Of a stretch of DNA of 63,958 nucleotides, positions 37,813-46,712 are shown piece after piece; position 1 is the stretch's first letter, and each line of letters starts with the position of its first letter. A program made the translations under genes and the position numbers. Origin of the DNA: Aquirufa aurantiipilula. GTDB taxonomy: Bacteria > Bacteroidota > Bacteroidia > Cytophagales > Spirosomataceae. The stretch is from the NCBI RefSeq assembly GCF_019923745.1, contig NZ_JAANOG010000012.1, forward strand, positions 24,348 through 88,305, read 5' to 3'. A model generated the notes under the pieces. The model saw only the letters and a program-made list of their open reading frames with translations, was not told where the DNA came from and ran no database searches.

Positions 37813-38721
37813 ATGAAATCTACTCCCTTTTTTCTGAGCTTAATCTTGTTGCTAACTTCCTGGGGACTTCGTGCCCAGGAGTTACAAGCAACAGTGACCA
37901 TCAATACAGAGCAATTACAGCTCGATCAGCAGCGCGGAAGCAATCAAATTTACCCAGAATTACAAAGGACCATGCAAGAATTCTTGAATGGAAGACGTTG
38001 GTCCAATGATAATTTTGCTCCTGAAGAAAAAATCAAAGTAAACATCAATTTATTATTGACCAAAGCCACCTCTCAGGGCGACTTTGAAGCGAATGCTCGT
38101 GTACAAGTATTGCGTCCAGTCTTTGGAACATCGTATGAGACGATTGTGTTGAACATCATCGATAAGAACTTTAATTTCAAGTATTTATTGGGTATGCCAT
38201 TGACATACAATGACAATTCCTACATTGAGAATTTAAGTGCGATGTTGGCCTATTATGCTTATTTAGCTTGTGCCTATCAATATGATTCTTTTGGGAAAAT
38301 GGGTGGCGATGTATTTACTCAGAAGTTGTTTAATTTAACCAATTTGGCTCAAACTTCCGGTACTGGTTGGGGTGTTGTGAGTGATGTACGCAGTCGGGTA
38401 GCAATTTCCGAGAGTTTAATGAACCAACAACTACAAGGTATACGAGAGGTAAATTACACGTACCACAGATTATTATTGGATACCTACAAAGTTCAGCCAG
38501 ATGAAACCCGAAAAGGCATTTTGGAATTGTTAAATCAAATTCGACAAATCAATCAAATTCGTCCGGGAGCTGCTAGTATCCGTATTTTCTTTGATGCCAA
38601 GGCCGATGAAATCTTCTCCATCATGGATGAAGCTAGTCCTAGCGAACGCCAGCAGGCCTTTGCCTACCTGAGTTTATTAGACCCTATCCGGACAGAGACT
38701 TATAGGAAGTTGATTAGGTAA
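37813..38721 (+). CDS. DUF4835 secreted protein
   Basis: 302 residues with a signal peptide (FFLSLILLLTSWGLRAQE). Motifs ELQATVTINTEQLQ, YPELQRTMQEFLNGRRW and YNDNSYIENLSAMLAYYAYL match the Bacteroidota family DUF4835, which usually follows rpoZ. It is probably periplasmic. Its role is unknown; association with envelope assembly is inferred from bamD nearby. Confidence 0.85.
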   Translation: MKSTPFFLSLILLLTSWGLRAQELQATVTINTEQLQLDQQRGSNQIYPELQRTMQEFLNGRRWSNDNFAPEEKIKVNINLLLTKATSQGDFEANARVQVLRPVFGTSYETIVLNIIDKNFNFKYLLGMPLTYNDNSYIENLSAMLAYYAYLACAYQYDSFGKMGGDVFTQKLFNLTNLAQTSGTGWGVVSDVRSRVAISESLMNQQLQGIREVNYTYHRLLLDTYKVQPDETRKGILELLNQIRQINQIRPGAASIRIFFDAKADEIFSIMDEASPSERQQAFAYLSLLDPIRTETYRKLIR

Positions 38722-38731
38722 GGATTTATCT

Positions 38732-38914
38732 TTGAAGTTTTATCGTTGAAGTATCTCTTTAAGTCTTACCCTTGTGTTTTGTAGTTGAGATTTATCCTTG
38801 AGATTTATCGTTGTGGTTTGTCCTTGAGATTTATTGTTGAGGTTTGACGTTGTGGTTTGTCGGTGAGGTTTATCGTTTAGGTTTGACGTTAAGGTTTGTC
38901 GTAGAGATTTGTCA
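38732..38914 (+). repeat. 13-bp tandem array, about 14 units
   Basis: Thirteen units start every 13 bp from 38746 to 38902, with consensus TTGAGGTTTGTCG, preceded by one 14-bp unit at 38732. Conserved cores are TTGAG/TTGTG and TTTATC/TTTGTC; units differ by 1-5 bases. The period is not a multiple of three and no gene spans it, so it is non-coding. It fills most of the 352-bp gap between DUF4835 and the Fic gene. Confidence 0.9.
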
Positions 38915-38937
38915 AATCTTGAAGATTTGACAAATCT
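38905..38937. repeat. Perfect 15-bp palindrome at the end of the 13-bp array
   Basis: AGATTTGTCAAATCT and its exact complement flank the 3-nt loop TGA. The left arm overlaps the last array unit. No T run follows, so it is not a standard terminator. Confidence 0.85.
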
Positions 38938-39073
38938 AAGCGGGATACACATCATTTACAAATTATAGAATCCTTACAGTATTTATTATCAAATAGCTTA
39001 TTTAATGTAGAACATTTACACGTTTAAGTTGTTAAAACGTAAACTGTGTTTTGTGATTCAATAATAGACATTA

Positions 39074-39868
39074 ATGGAATTACTCCCAATTCAAAATATT
39101 CAAATTAATTGGCGAAAAATAGCTGAAATAGACAGTGTGGTGAAGTCTATTTATCGCTTAATTATTTATAGTAGGTATCATTTGGACGATGATTTGTTGG
39201 ATATTTATGTTTCGGGAGTCAATGATTTAAAAGAACAATTGAGTATAAAAAATGCTCAAATGGAAGCCCAAAATGAAGAAGAAGCGGAAGAATATGTGAA
39301 GAATTTAAAAGTTTCACTTGATTTTGTTATTGCAGAAATCGTGCTTCATCAAAACTTAAGTAAGGAAATTCAATTGTTCCAATTGCTTCGGTTAGTCTCT
39401 CCTGAGACAAATGCTCTTCATCCTAATCGCTACCGTCATACCATGGTACAAATAGGTGCACATATTTGTCCAGAACCGTTGATGGTACCAAGTTTGGTAG
39501 CTGAACTTTTTTATAGAATACAGCACATTTCTAATCCTATCATACGGGCCATATATTTTCATCACGAGTTAATTCGAATACATCCTTTTGCTGATGGTAA
39601 TGGCAGAGTTACCCGTATTGCCAAAAATTGGATGCTGATGTATGAATTATATCCACCCATATTCATTAATGATGCTCCTCAAAAAAAAGAGTACATTTCT
39701 ACCTTAGCCAATAGTTTTAGAGAACTAGAAAAAGCACCGAATCAGTGGAATAAGTATACGGAATTGTTTTTTGAACAAGAACTTGACCGTCTGTTGATTA
39801 ATGCTAATTGGCTGTATGAAAGTATTAATTTAAAAGGCTTATCTAGGGAAAGTCAGATTGAAAAATAA
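39074..39868 (+). CDS. Fic family protein
   Basis: 264 residues. The complete active-site motif HPFADGNGR (170-178) followed by VTRIAKN is present, so the protein is probably an active AMP- or other nucleotidyl-transferase that modifies hydroxyl groups on target proteins. A Fic_N-like helical region precedes it. No clear inhibitory (S/T)xxxE(G/N) motif was seen at the N-terminus. It stands alone: the upstream gap holds the 13-bp array, and the stop codon lies at the edge of a stem-loop repeat. No antitoxin gene is adjacent. Confidence 0.87.
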   Translation: MELLPIQNIQINWRKIAEIDSVVKSIYRLIIYSRYHLDDDLLDIYVSGVNDLKEQLSIKNAQMEAQNEEEAEEYVKNLKVSLDFVIAEIVLHQNLSKEIQLFQLLRLVSPETNALHPNRYRHTMVQIGAHICPEPLMVPSLVAELFYRIQHISNPIIRAIYFHHELIRIHPFADGNGRVTRIAKNWMLMYELYPPIFINDAPQKKEYISTLANSFRELEKAPNQWNKYTELFFEQELDRLLINANWLYESINLKGLSRESQIEK

Positions 39869-39897
39869 ATGTGACTTCGAGAACCTCAGCCACATTT
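39867..39897. repeat. REP-like element, family 2, copy 1
   Basis: The core CTTCGAGAACCTCAG is flanked by the perfect arms AAATGTG/CACATTT. It begins within the Fic stop codon. Confidence 0.75.
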
Positions 39898-40005
39898 GCT
39901 CCAACACTAATGATTTGTTTTTCTGTAATTAATTATGACTTCAATGTCAAAGTTGTTTATTTATACTAAGGTGCGCGAGACACTTTCAAAGGAGTTTATT
40001 CCTAT

Positions 40006-40036
40006 CAAGGTGCCTGATGTTCTCGAAGACACCTTG
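40006..40036. repeat. REP-like element, family 2, copy 2
   Basis: The inverse-orientation core CTGATGTTCTCGAAG sits between the perfect arms CAAGGTG/CACCTTG. Arm sequences differ from copy 1 but stay complementary. A degenerate relative may lie at 39968-39987. Confidence 0.75.
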
Positions 40037-40083
40037 CCTCTCAAGTGAATTTCTTAAGTTTTAAGTTAATTTTTGCGATTTTC

Positions 40084-40110
40084 AGGTGCCTGAGGTTCTC
40101 GAAGGTACCT
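40084..40110. repeat. REP-like element, family 2, copy 3
   Basis: The core CTGAGGTTCTCGAAG, exactly the reverse complement of the core in copy 1, lies between arms AGGTG/TACCT (one G-T pair). Confidence 0.72.
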
Positions 40111-40121
40111 TTTCTTTATTT

Positions 40122-41480
40122 TCAGGCTGAGGTCCCCGAAGCCACCTGCTTATTTTCCAAAGTTAAAATACACAGGCCCTCCGTTTTATCCGTTACCTTA
40201 TTCCGGTTATCTATTCGATAGCCCATTACCCAAACCACAGAACCCTTACTCAAGACCAATTGCACGTTTTTCTTTAAATTCAAAGGCACTTTTTTGTCCG
40301 TCAGAAAATCAGAAATCAGTTTCTTTTGATTCATTCCAAGTGGACAAAACCAATCACCTTCCTGATATTTTCTAATTTCTAATGGAAAATGCAAAGTCTC
40401 TGCATCCAAACAAGCTACGTTTGACCCTGTCGGAGGAGTAAATCCTTTTTCATTTTCTCCAAAATCAATGTGTAAAATTTGATTTCCTAAATCCACATCA
40501 TCCGCTTCTTCATCTACTAGGATAGGTTTAAATTCTGATTGATCTTTCGGACTAAGCACCCATTGTTGTCGATCTATATTCAAGATATGACTAGGAGATT
40601 CAAATATTTTACCAACTTGTTGATCTCCAGCATCTAAAATATGTCCCATAGCATCCGCTGTAAATCGATAGGCCAATAAAAGTTGTTGGCGCATAACCGT
40701 TTCTTTTTCAGCTAAACTTGGGTCACTTAATTGTACAAATATGTTTCCTTGCACATCCACATGGCAGCGTTCCTGTTTCCAAATTTCAAATTCTGCTTGC
40801 AGCCATTTCTCTATCGAGGCTATATTGGCACTACTTTGTGCTACGCTCTGCTCAAATTGAGGATTTAATTCAATGAACTTCGGAATTATTTCATGTCGAA
40901 TAAAATTTCTTTGGTATTTCGTGGATGCATTAGACGAATCTTCTCTCCAAGCCAATTTATGACTAACCACAAAATCAAATATTTGCTCTTGATTGGCAAA
41001 TGCCATAGGGCGAATGATATGCCCATTTTTAACGGGAATGCCATGAAATCCTGCTAGCCCAGACCCGCGACTCAAATTCATTAAGACCGTTTCTGCACTA
41101 TCCATCTGGTGGTGCGCCGTGGCAATAAAATCATAACCTTCCTTTTGTCGAATCTCCTCAAACCAATCATAACGCAATATTCTGGCAGCCATTTGAGAAG
41201 ATAGTTTTTCTTTCTCCGCGAAAGCTTTAGTATCAAAGCAAATGCTATGATAGGGTACTTTTAAAGTCTTGGCCATTTTTTTGACAAACACCTCATCTGC
41301 CAGAGATTCTTCTCCACGTAAACTGAAGTTTACATGTGCTATCCCGAAATTGAATTTGGCAAGCGAAAACAATTTAGACATGATGACCGAGTCAATTCCG
41401 CCACTGACAGCCAGTAAAATTTTTTGATCCGCCTGGAATAAATTCTCTTTTCGGACAAATTGGATGAAATCTTCCAGCAT
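40122..41480 (-). CDS. tilS: tRNA(Ile)-lysidine synthase
   Basis: 452 residues. The PP-loop SGGIDS (26-31) binds ATP, and further family motifs AHVNFSLRGEES, ATAHHQMDSAET and NFIRHEIIP are present. The C-terminal domain runs to KVTDKTEGLCILTLENK. The enzyme modifies cytidine 34 of the CAU-anticodon tRNA-Ile so that it reads AUA. The last residues, QVASGTSA, are encoded by a family-2 stem-loop repeat, so the C-terminus was probably altered by repeat insertion. It is divergent from the OstA-like gene. Confidence 0.93.
   Translation of the reverse strand: MLEDFIQFVRKENLFQADQKILLAVSGGIDSVIMSKLFSLAKFNFGIAHVNFSLRGEESLADEVFVKKMAKTLKVPYHSICFDTKAFAEKEKLSSQMAARILRYDWFEEIRQKEGYDFIATAHHQMDSAETVLMNLSRGSGLAGFHGIPVKNGHIIRPMAFANQEQIFDFVVSHKLAWREDSSNASTKYQRNFIRHEIIPKFIELNPQFEQSVAQSSANIASIEKWLQAEFEIWKQERCHVDVQGNIFVQLSDPSLAEKETVMRQQLLLAYRFTADAMGHILDAGDQQVGKIFESPSHILNIDRQQWVLSPKDQSEFKPILVDEEADDVDLGNQILHIDFGENEKGFTPPTGSNVACLDAETLHFPLEIRKYQEGDWFCPLGMNQKKLISDFLTDKKVPLNLKKNVQLVLSKGSVVWVMGYRIDNRNKVTDKTEGLCILTLENKQVASGTSA
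40123..40148. repeat. REP-like element, family 2, copy 4, inside the tilS 3' end
   Basis: The core CTGAGGTCCCCGAAG lies between CAGG and CCACCTG. It supplies the last codons and the stop codon of tilS. Confidence 0.7.
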
Positions 41481-41532
41481 AAAAATGGTAAATTGCGTGA
41501 TAAAGCCACGAAATTAACGATTCGCTTTCAAG

Positions 41533-43077
41533 ATGCGTTATAAATCGCCCATTTTCCTGTTTATTCTATTGCTTTTTCCTGTCTTGGCATATTGCCAAAG
41601 CCAAGTTCAAGTGGTTTACGCGGATAGCCTTAACGGTATTCAAGTAGAATCCTCCATAATTAAGAAATTGATTGGGAAAGTAGTTCTTCGACAAGGTACA
41701 ACGACCCTAACTTGTGATCAAGCTATTCTTAATAGCACAACTAACAATGTAGAAGCTTACGGTCGTGTAAAGATTATTCAAGCAGATACTGTGACCATCA
41801 CGGGAGATTCTGCTTTGTACAATGGAGATCTCCGCCAAGCTTATATGTTGGGAAGGGTAAAATTAGATGATCATACCATTGTTTTGAATACCAATAAGTT
41901 GGATTATGATATGAATACCAAAATGGCTGTATATCATACTGGAGCCAAGATTTTGGATAAGAAAACCACCTTGACAAGTAAGCAAGGCTTTTATAATACA
42001 GTCACAAAAAACTTTTTGTTTAAAGAAAAAGTCCGAGTGGTTGATAAAGAAGGAGGCGCACTTAAGGCAGATTCTTTGCGATATAATACAGCCACCAAAG
42101 AAGCCTTTTTCATTTGTCCGACAGAAATTATCAATAATAAAGATACCGTTTATACTAAATCTGGATTTTATAATACCCAAACCAAAGTCTCCAATTTTAC
42201 TGGTAGGTCAACTGCCAAAATGGAAGATTATACCTTAACCGCAGATTCCTTATTTTATGATAGTCCTACCAAGATTGGGGTGGCTAAAGGAAATGTTGAG
42301 TTTTTAAGTCAAAAAGATAAAGTGGTATTGACAGGGAAAAATGGTCGCTATAACGGTAAAACTGGGATTACCCGAGTATATGGTCATGCATTGATGCGTA
42401 ATATCATGGAAAAAGATACCTTGTATCTGACCGCTGATACTTTGGTTTCATTTGATAATAAGAAAGATTCCGTACGTAAATTATATGCCTACAAGCATGT
42501 GCAGATATATAAGTCGGACTTATCCGCCCGATGCGACTCTTTGGGATATGATATGCGCGATTCTGTCATACATTTTTATCAAAAACCCATTATTTGGACC
42601 AATGATTCTCAGTCGACGGCTGATTCAATTTCTTTATTCATGGTCAAACAAAAGTTAAAAGAAATGCGTCTAAGGGGTCACTCTTTTGTGATTTCAGCTG
42701 ATTCGGCTTCTCATTTTAATCAGATAAAAGGTCGAAAGGTTTGGGTATTCTTTAATGATGATTCGAAACTCAGGCGAGTGAATGTAGAGGGAAATGGAGA
42801 AAGTATCTATTATGTAATGGACGATAAAAAAGTGACCACTGGATTAAATCGTGTAGAGTGCAGTCGGATGAATCTTTTTTTTGAAGAAAATAAAGTCAAG
42901 AGAATTACGTTTATCACCAAACCTGAAGCGAGATTTGTTCCTCCCAAAGAATGGAACGAAGATTTACAAGTTTTAGATGGCTATCGTTGGCGAATCAATG
43001 AAAAGGTTACTTACAAAAAGTTAATGGAGACGGTTAATGCACCGGAAATATCCATTCCAATTGTTAAAAATCCTTAA
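41533..43077 (+). CDS. OstA/LptA-like envelope protein
   Basis: 514 residues with a signal peptide (FLFILLLFPVLAYCQ). Multiple beta repeats of the OstA/LptA type follow: LTCDQAILNSTTNNVEAYGRVKIIQADTV is the first, then ALYNGDLRQAYMLGRVKL, and TADSLFYDSPTKIGVAKGNVEF. The fold carries lipid A-type molecules across the periplasm in LPS transport. The length (several repeated units) is larger than E. coli LptA, as is usual in Bacteroidota. It probably takes part in LPS or lipid transport to the outer membrane. Confidence 0.83.
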   Translation: MRYKSPIFLFILLLFPVLAYCQSQVQVVYADSLNGIQVESSIIKKLIGKVVLRQGTTTLTCDQAILNSTTNNVEAYGRVKIIQADTVTITGDSALYNGDLRQAYMLGRVKLDDHTIVLNTNKLDYDMNTKMAVYHTGAKILDKKTTLTSKQGFYNTVTKNFLFKEKVRVVDKEGGALKADSLRYNTATKEAFFICPTEIINNKDTVYTKSGFYNTQTKVSNFTGRSTAKMEDYTLTADSLFYDSPTKIGVAKGNVEFLSQKDKVVLTGKNGRYNGKTGITRVYGHALMRNIMEKDTLYLTADTLVSFDNKKDSVRKLYAYKHVQIYKSDLSARCDSLGYDMRDSVIHFYQKPIIWTNDSQSTADSISLFMVKQKLKEMRLRGHSFVISADSASHFNQIKGRKVWVFFNDDSKLRRVNVEGNGESIYYVMDDKKVTTGLNRVECSRMNLFFEENKVKRITFITKPEARFVPPKEWNEDLQVLDGYRWRINEKVTYKKLMETVNAPEISIPIVKNP

Positions 43078-43146
43078 AATTGGGCCTTTGGTCATTCAAA
43101 TTGTACCATTTGACCTATTTGCATTTTTCTAACACAATATCTGTCT

Positions 43147-43154
43147 TACTTTTG
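43147..43154 (+). promoter_or_regulatory. Putative -7 element for the T9SS cargo gene
   Basis: TACTTTTG matches TAnnTTTG, 20 bp before the ATG; a TTTG lies about 25 bp further upstream. Confidence 0.45.
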
Positions 43155-43174
43155 TTTCACCATTCTTTGGATAG

Positions 43175-43780
43175 ATGAACCGATTTTTACCTATATTGAT
43201 TTCTTGTGTGCTCGTTTTACTCTTAATTGAGAGTTCATGGAATGTCAATGCGCAAGGTGAAAGCAAATCTCGCTCGCGTTTAGAAATGAAAGCGAAACCA
43301 AACCCAGTTCGATTACCCATTTTATTGGCTAAGAGAAGTTTTAAAATTAATCCTCAGTTACAAACTAATTTAAATATTCACGAGAATACCTACATCAGTC
43401 AGTTTTTGAAGAATACTTATGCACAAGCTAGCACAACGAAATCAACAGAACCGATTAGTATGGACCGTAAAGTTTCTGAAGAGACTGGAGCCAATGACAA
43501 TTATTTGTTTCAGTCGGACCGCCTAGTAGTTTCTAATTTATACCCCAATCCGGCAAGTGATTATGCCGATATTGATTTCCAAATGGCCACATCCAACCAG
43601 GAGGTGAAAATTGTGGTATACAATATTTTAGGTCAAGAAATCAAGGAGTTGATTTTAGATAAAGATCAGCGCAATGCACGTATTTCTTTGCGTGATATCA
43701 ATAGTGGAATGTATATGTATCAACTAATGATTGATGGTCGATCAATCGTTACCAAGAAGTTGATTGTCAGAAAGCAATAA
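43175..43780 (+). CDS. T9SS type A sorting-domain protein
   Basis: 201 residues. The signal peptide (LPILISCVLVLLLIESSWNVNAQ) is followed by a charged region without a recognisable domain. From about residue 122 a C-terminal sorting domain of type A follows: VSNLYPNPASDYADIDF, VKIVVYNILGQEIKEL and MYMYQLMIDGRSIVTKKLIVRK. The protein is exported by T9SS and probably anchored to the surface. With almost no passenger domain, its function cannot be inferred. Confidence 0.85.
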   Translation: MNRFLPILISCVLVLLLIESSWNVNAQGESKSRSRLEMKAKPNPVRLPILLAKRSFKINPQLQTNLNIHENTYISQFLKNTYAQASTTKSTEPISMDRKVSEETGANDNYLFQSDRLVVSNLYPNPASDYADIDFQMATSNQEVKIVVYNILGQEIKELILDKDQRNARISLRDINSGMYMYQLMIDGRSIVTKKLIVRKQ

Positions 43781-43806
43781 ATTCAATTTGAAATTCGTTC
43801 GTTTAA

Positions 43807-43845
43807 AACAACGTCGTCAAGGTTCCAAACCTTGCCGACGTTGTT
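43807..43845. repeat. REP-like stem-loop, family 1, copy B
   Basis: Perfect 10-bp outer arms AACAACGTCG/CGACGTTGTT, a T-C mismatch, then inner stem CAAGGTT/AACCTTG with loop CCA. It lies between convergent genes. Confidence 0.82.
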
Positions 43846-43855
43846 CAAAGCATCA

Positions 43856-45682
43856 TTAAAATCCACTTACGGTTCTCTTAATAAATGCTGTTAAATCTGC
43901 TCCAGTAAGAAGGTTCTGAGATAATAAAGCCAAATCAGCAATTTGCTTAGCTAAATTTTTCTTTTCCTCTTCAGAAGGTAAATCAATTAATTTATTGATC
44001 AATGGGTGATTGGCATTGATAGTAATTTGGTAGGTCATTGGCATATTGCCAAACATTCCCATTCCTCCACCACCTGTTTTCGACATATCACTCATACGTC
44101 GCATGAATTCGTTCTGAGTCACGATTGCAGGTAATTCATCCGGAGACATGGCTTCTACACTCACTTGCTTTTGCTTATCATTTAGAGTTTCTTCAAAGAT
44201 TGATTTCACGGCATTCTTTTGATCATCTGTCAAAATAGCCTCTAATTGTATGCCAGTATCAATCAATTTATCAATGGAATCAGCATCTACACGTTTCCAC
44301 TGTGTTTTTTCAATTTTAGATTCCATTTGGTTGATAAAGTGAGCATCAATCATGGAATCCATTTTTAATACGGAATAACCTTTTTGAATGGCGGACTGAA
44401 TAAAGGCATCTTGTTGCTGTACATCTGTCGTGTATAAATACACTTTTTGTCCATCTTTATCCGTTTGCAAGGCTTGAACTTCTTCAGCATATTCGTCCAA
44501 GGTAAAGAGCTTGTTGGCAGTAGTTTCTACCAAACAAAAATCTTTCGCTTTTTCGAAGAATTTTTCATCGGAAATCATGCCATACTTAATGAATAAGCCG
44601 ATGTTGGCAAATTTCTCCTCGAAACCTGGTCTGTCTGATTTAAATAATTCTTGTAATTTATCCGCTACCTTTTTGGTAATGTAACTATTGATTTTCTTGA
44701 CATTGGAATCTGCTTGTAAGAAACTGCGCGAAACATTTAAAGGGATATCTGGAGAATCAATAACTCCGTGCAATAGCATTAAAAACTCAGGTACAATGTC
44801 TTTAACTTCATCAGTAATAAATACCTGTCGACTGTACAACTGGATTTTTTCACGTTGTAATTGGAACTCGTTTTTCACTTTTGGGAAATACAATATTCCA
44901 GTCAAATTGAATGGATAATCTACATTCAAGTGAATCCAAAACAATGGTTTCTCTTGGAATGGATACAATTCCTCGTAAAATTTCAAATAATCCTCATCAG
45001 TTAATTCCGAAGGAGATTTAGTCCAAAGTGGAGAAGGATTGTTGATGATTTTCTCTTGGAATTCAATAGGGATTGGTAGGAATTTACCATATTTTTCCAA
45101 AATGGATTTTAAACGAAACTCTTCTAAAAATTCTTCTGAATCTTCAGCAATATGTAAAATGATATCGGTTCCTCTTTCCGCTTTTTCAGCAGAATTGATG
45201 GTGTATTCCGTCGAACCATCACAAATCCACTGAGCAGCTTCTGAACCCTCTTGGAATGATTTGGAGATGATTTCTACTTCTGAGGCAACCATAAATGCCG
45301 AATAGAATCCTAATCCAAAATGTCCTATAATACCCTTGTCATCTCCTTTATCTTTGTATTTCTCTACAAATTCTGTGGCTCCCGAAAAGGCAATTTGATT
45401 GATGTATTTTTTAATTTCTTCAGCTGTCATACCAATACCATTGTCTGAAATGGTAATGGTTTTAGCTTCTTTGTCAAAACTTACTTTGACTTTCAATTCT
45501 CCTAATTCGCCATTGAATTCTCCGATGGAACTTAATCTTTTGATTTTCTGACTAGCATCTACCGCATTGGAGACTAATTCACGAAGGAAAATTTCGTGAT
45601 CCGAATAAAGGAATTTCTTAATGATCGGAAAAATGTTCTCGGTGTGAATGGAGATATTACCTGATTCTTTCATATTGTTCAT
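43856..45682 (-). CDS. htpG: Molecular chaperone HtpG (Hsp90)
   Basis: 608 residues. The N-terminal ATPase domain shows FLRELVSNAVDASQK, ISDNGIGMTAEEI, and HFGLGFYSAFMVA. The middle domain has GVIDSPDIPLNVSRSFLQ, the conserved catalytic Arg region. The C-terminal dimerisation domain ends at LTAFIKRTVSGF and includes GGGGMGMF, a glycine-rich loop. It is an ATP-dependent chaperone that remodels client proteins. It is slightly shorter than E. coli HtpG (624). It converges with the T9SS cargo gene. Confidence 0.95.
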   Translation of the reverse strand: MNNMKESGNISIHTENIFPIIKKFLYSDHEIFLRELVSNAVDASQKIKRLSSIGEFNGELGELKVKVSFDKEAKTITISDNGIGMTAEEIKKYINQIAFSGATEFVEKYKDKGDDKGIIGHFGLGFYSAFMVASEVEIISKSFQEGSEAAQWICDGSTEYTINSAEKAERGTDIILHIAEDSEEFLEEFRLKSILEKYGKFLPIPIEFQEKIINNPSPLWTKSPSELTDEDYLKFYEELYPFQEKPLFWIHLNVDYPFNLTGILYFPKVKNEFQLQREKIQLYSRQVFITDEVKDIVPEFLMLLHGVIDSPDIPLNVSRSFLQADSNVKKINSYITKKVADKLQELFKSDRPGFEEKFANIGLFIKYGMISDEKFFEKAKDFCLVETTANKLFTLDEYAEEVQALQTDKDGQKVYLYTTDVQQQDAFIQSAIQKGYSVLKMDSMIDAHFINQMESKIEKTQWKRVDADSIDKLIDTGIQLEAILTDDQKNAVKSIFEETLNDKQKQVSVEAMSPDELPAIVTQNEFMRRMSDMSKTGGGGMGMFGNMPMTYQITINANHPLINKLIDLPSEEEKKNLAKQIADLALLSQNLLTGADLTAFIKRTVSGF

Positions 45683-45767
45683 GAGGAGTGATTAAAAATC
45701 TTTAATTTGATGCAGAAATAACAATTTCAAGTCCAAATTCAGTTGAGGTGTCATATTGTCAGGAATT

Positions 45768-46712
45768 ATGTCGAAAATTAACTTACGAAGTGAAACAGAT
45801 TGTCTCAATTGCGGTCATCAAGTGACGGAACGTTACTGTTCTCATTGTGGCCAAGAAAATCGTGAACCCTATGAATCTTTTTGGTCATTAGTGATTCATT
45901 TTGTGGAAGATATCACTCATTTTGATGGTGCATTATTTAGAACTTGTAAGTCATTATTTTTTGCTCCAGGAAAATTAACCCAGGCTTATTTGGATGGGAA
46001 AAGGAATAGTTTCCTGCACCCTATACGCTTCTACTTATTTACTTCTGCCTTTTTCTTTTTGACTTTGTTTTATGTATTTCAACCTTTGCAGTCCAAACTG
46101 AATAAAAATTCAAAGGCAATAGAAGTTGCTTCATTTCAAGTGAAGTTAGATAAACGAGATGCTTTTTTGAATTCTAGTGAGATTCAAGCCTATAAAATAA
46201 ATCAATTAGCTAAACCTGAATCCGAGCGAGATTCCCCTTTGTTTCAAAATATCATTTTTCATTTTTTTGAGCTTCAGAAAAAGTATCCTGAAAGCAAAGA
46301 ATTTTACCTGGCATTATATGATGGAGTTACCCATAAAATGTCTCAAGTGTTGTTTTTGACAATACCCCTTTTAGCATTGATTTTACAGCTAGTATTCATT
46401 CGGAGAAAGTATTATTACTTCATGCACCATGGGATATTCGTTTTGCATATAGCAACTAGTTTATTCATTACATTATTTATTAGGAATGTATTAAATATTG
46501 CGCAGTTGACCTTATCCTGGGAATTCATTGATGTTATTAAAAATATCTTGATGCTTGCTTGGTTTTATTTTTATTATCGAAGTTTTAAAAACTTTTACCA
46601 ATTAAAAGCAGTTAAGTCTGTTGGATTATTTTTGACATCATTCATTGCGCAATTGACTTTAGTATTGATTGTTTTTGTGTCTTTGGTTTTATTCTCATTT
46701 TTTAGCCTATAA
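45768..46712 (+). CDS. DUF3667 membrane protein with zinc ribbon
   Basis: The ATG at 45768 is preferred over an upstream TTG. A zinc-ribbon-like motif CLNCGHQVTERYCSHCGQ (about 11-28) is followed by FWSLVIHFVEDITHFDGALFRTCKSLFFAPGKLTQAYLDGKR, the DUF3667 signature. About five membrane helices follow (FYLFTSAFFFLTLF, FLTIPLLALILQLVF, and others). The function is unknown. The stop codon is immediately followed by the start of the PorP/SprF gene, so the two are co-transcribed. Confidence 0.85.
   Translation: MSKINLRSETDCLNCGHQVTERYCSHCGQENREPYESFWSLVIHFVEDITHFDGALFRTCKSLFFAPGKLTQAYLDGKRNSFLHPIRFYLFTSAFFFLTLFYVFQPLQSKLNKNSKAIEVASFQVKLDKRDAFLNSSEIQAYKINQLAKPESERDSPLFQNIIFHFFELQKKYPESKEFYLALYDGVTHKMSQVLFLTIPLLALILQLVFIRRKYYYFMHHGIFVLHIATSLFITLFIRNVLNIAQLTLSWEFIDVIKNILMLAWFYFYYRSFKNFYQLKAVKSVGLFLTSFIAQLTLVLIVFVSLVLFSFFSL

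Noticed and set aside
37800-38009. A second frame starting just before the DUF4835 gene
   Set aside because: It is a shifted reading of the DUF4835 signal peptide region with no homology.
38740-38955. A possible 71-residue minus-strand gene with 13-residue repeats
   Set aside because: The repeats are a direct result of the 13-bp DNA array being read through in all three frames; no independent coding evidence.
39074-39868. Fic toxin-antitoxin pair
   Set aside because: No small antitoxin gene or inhibitory motif was seen next to or within the Fic gene.
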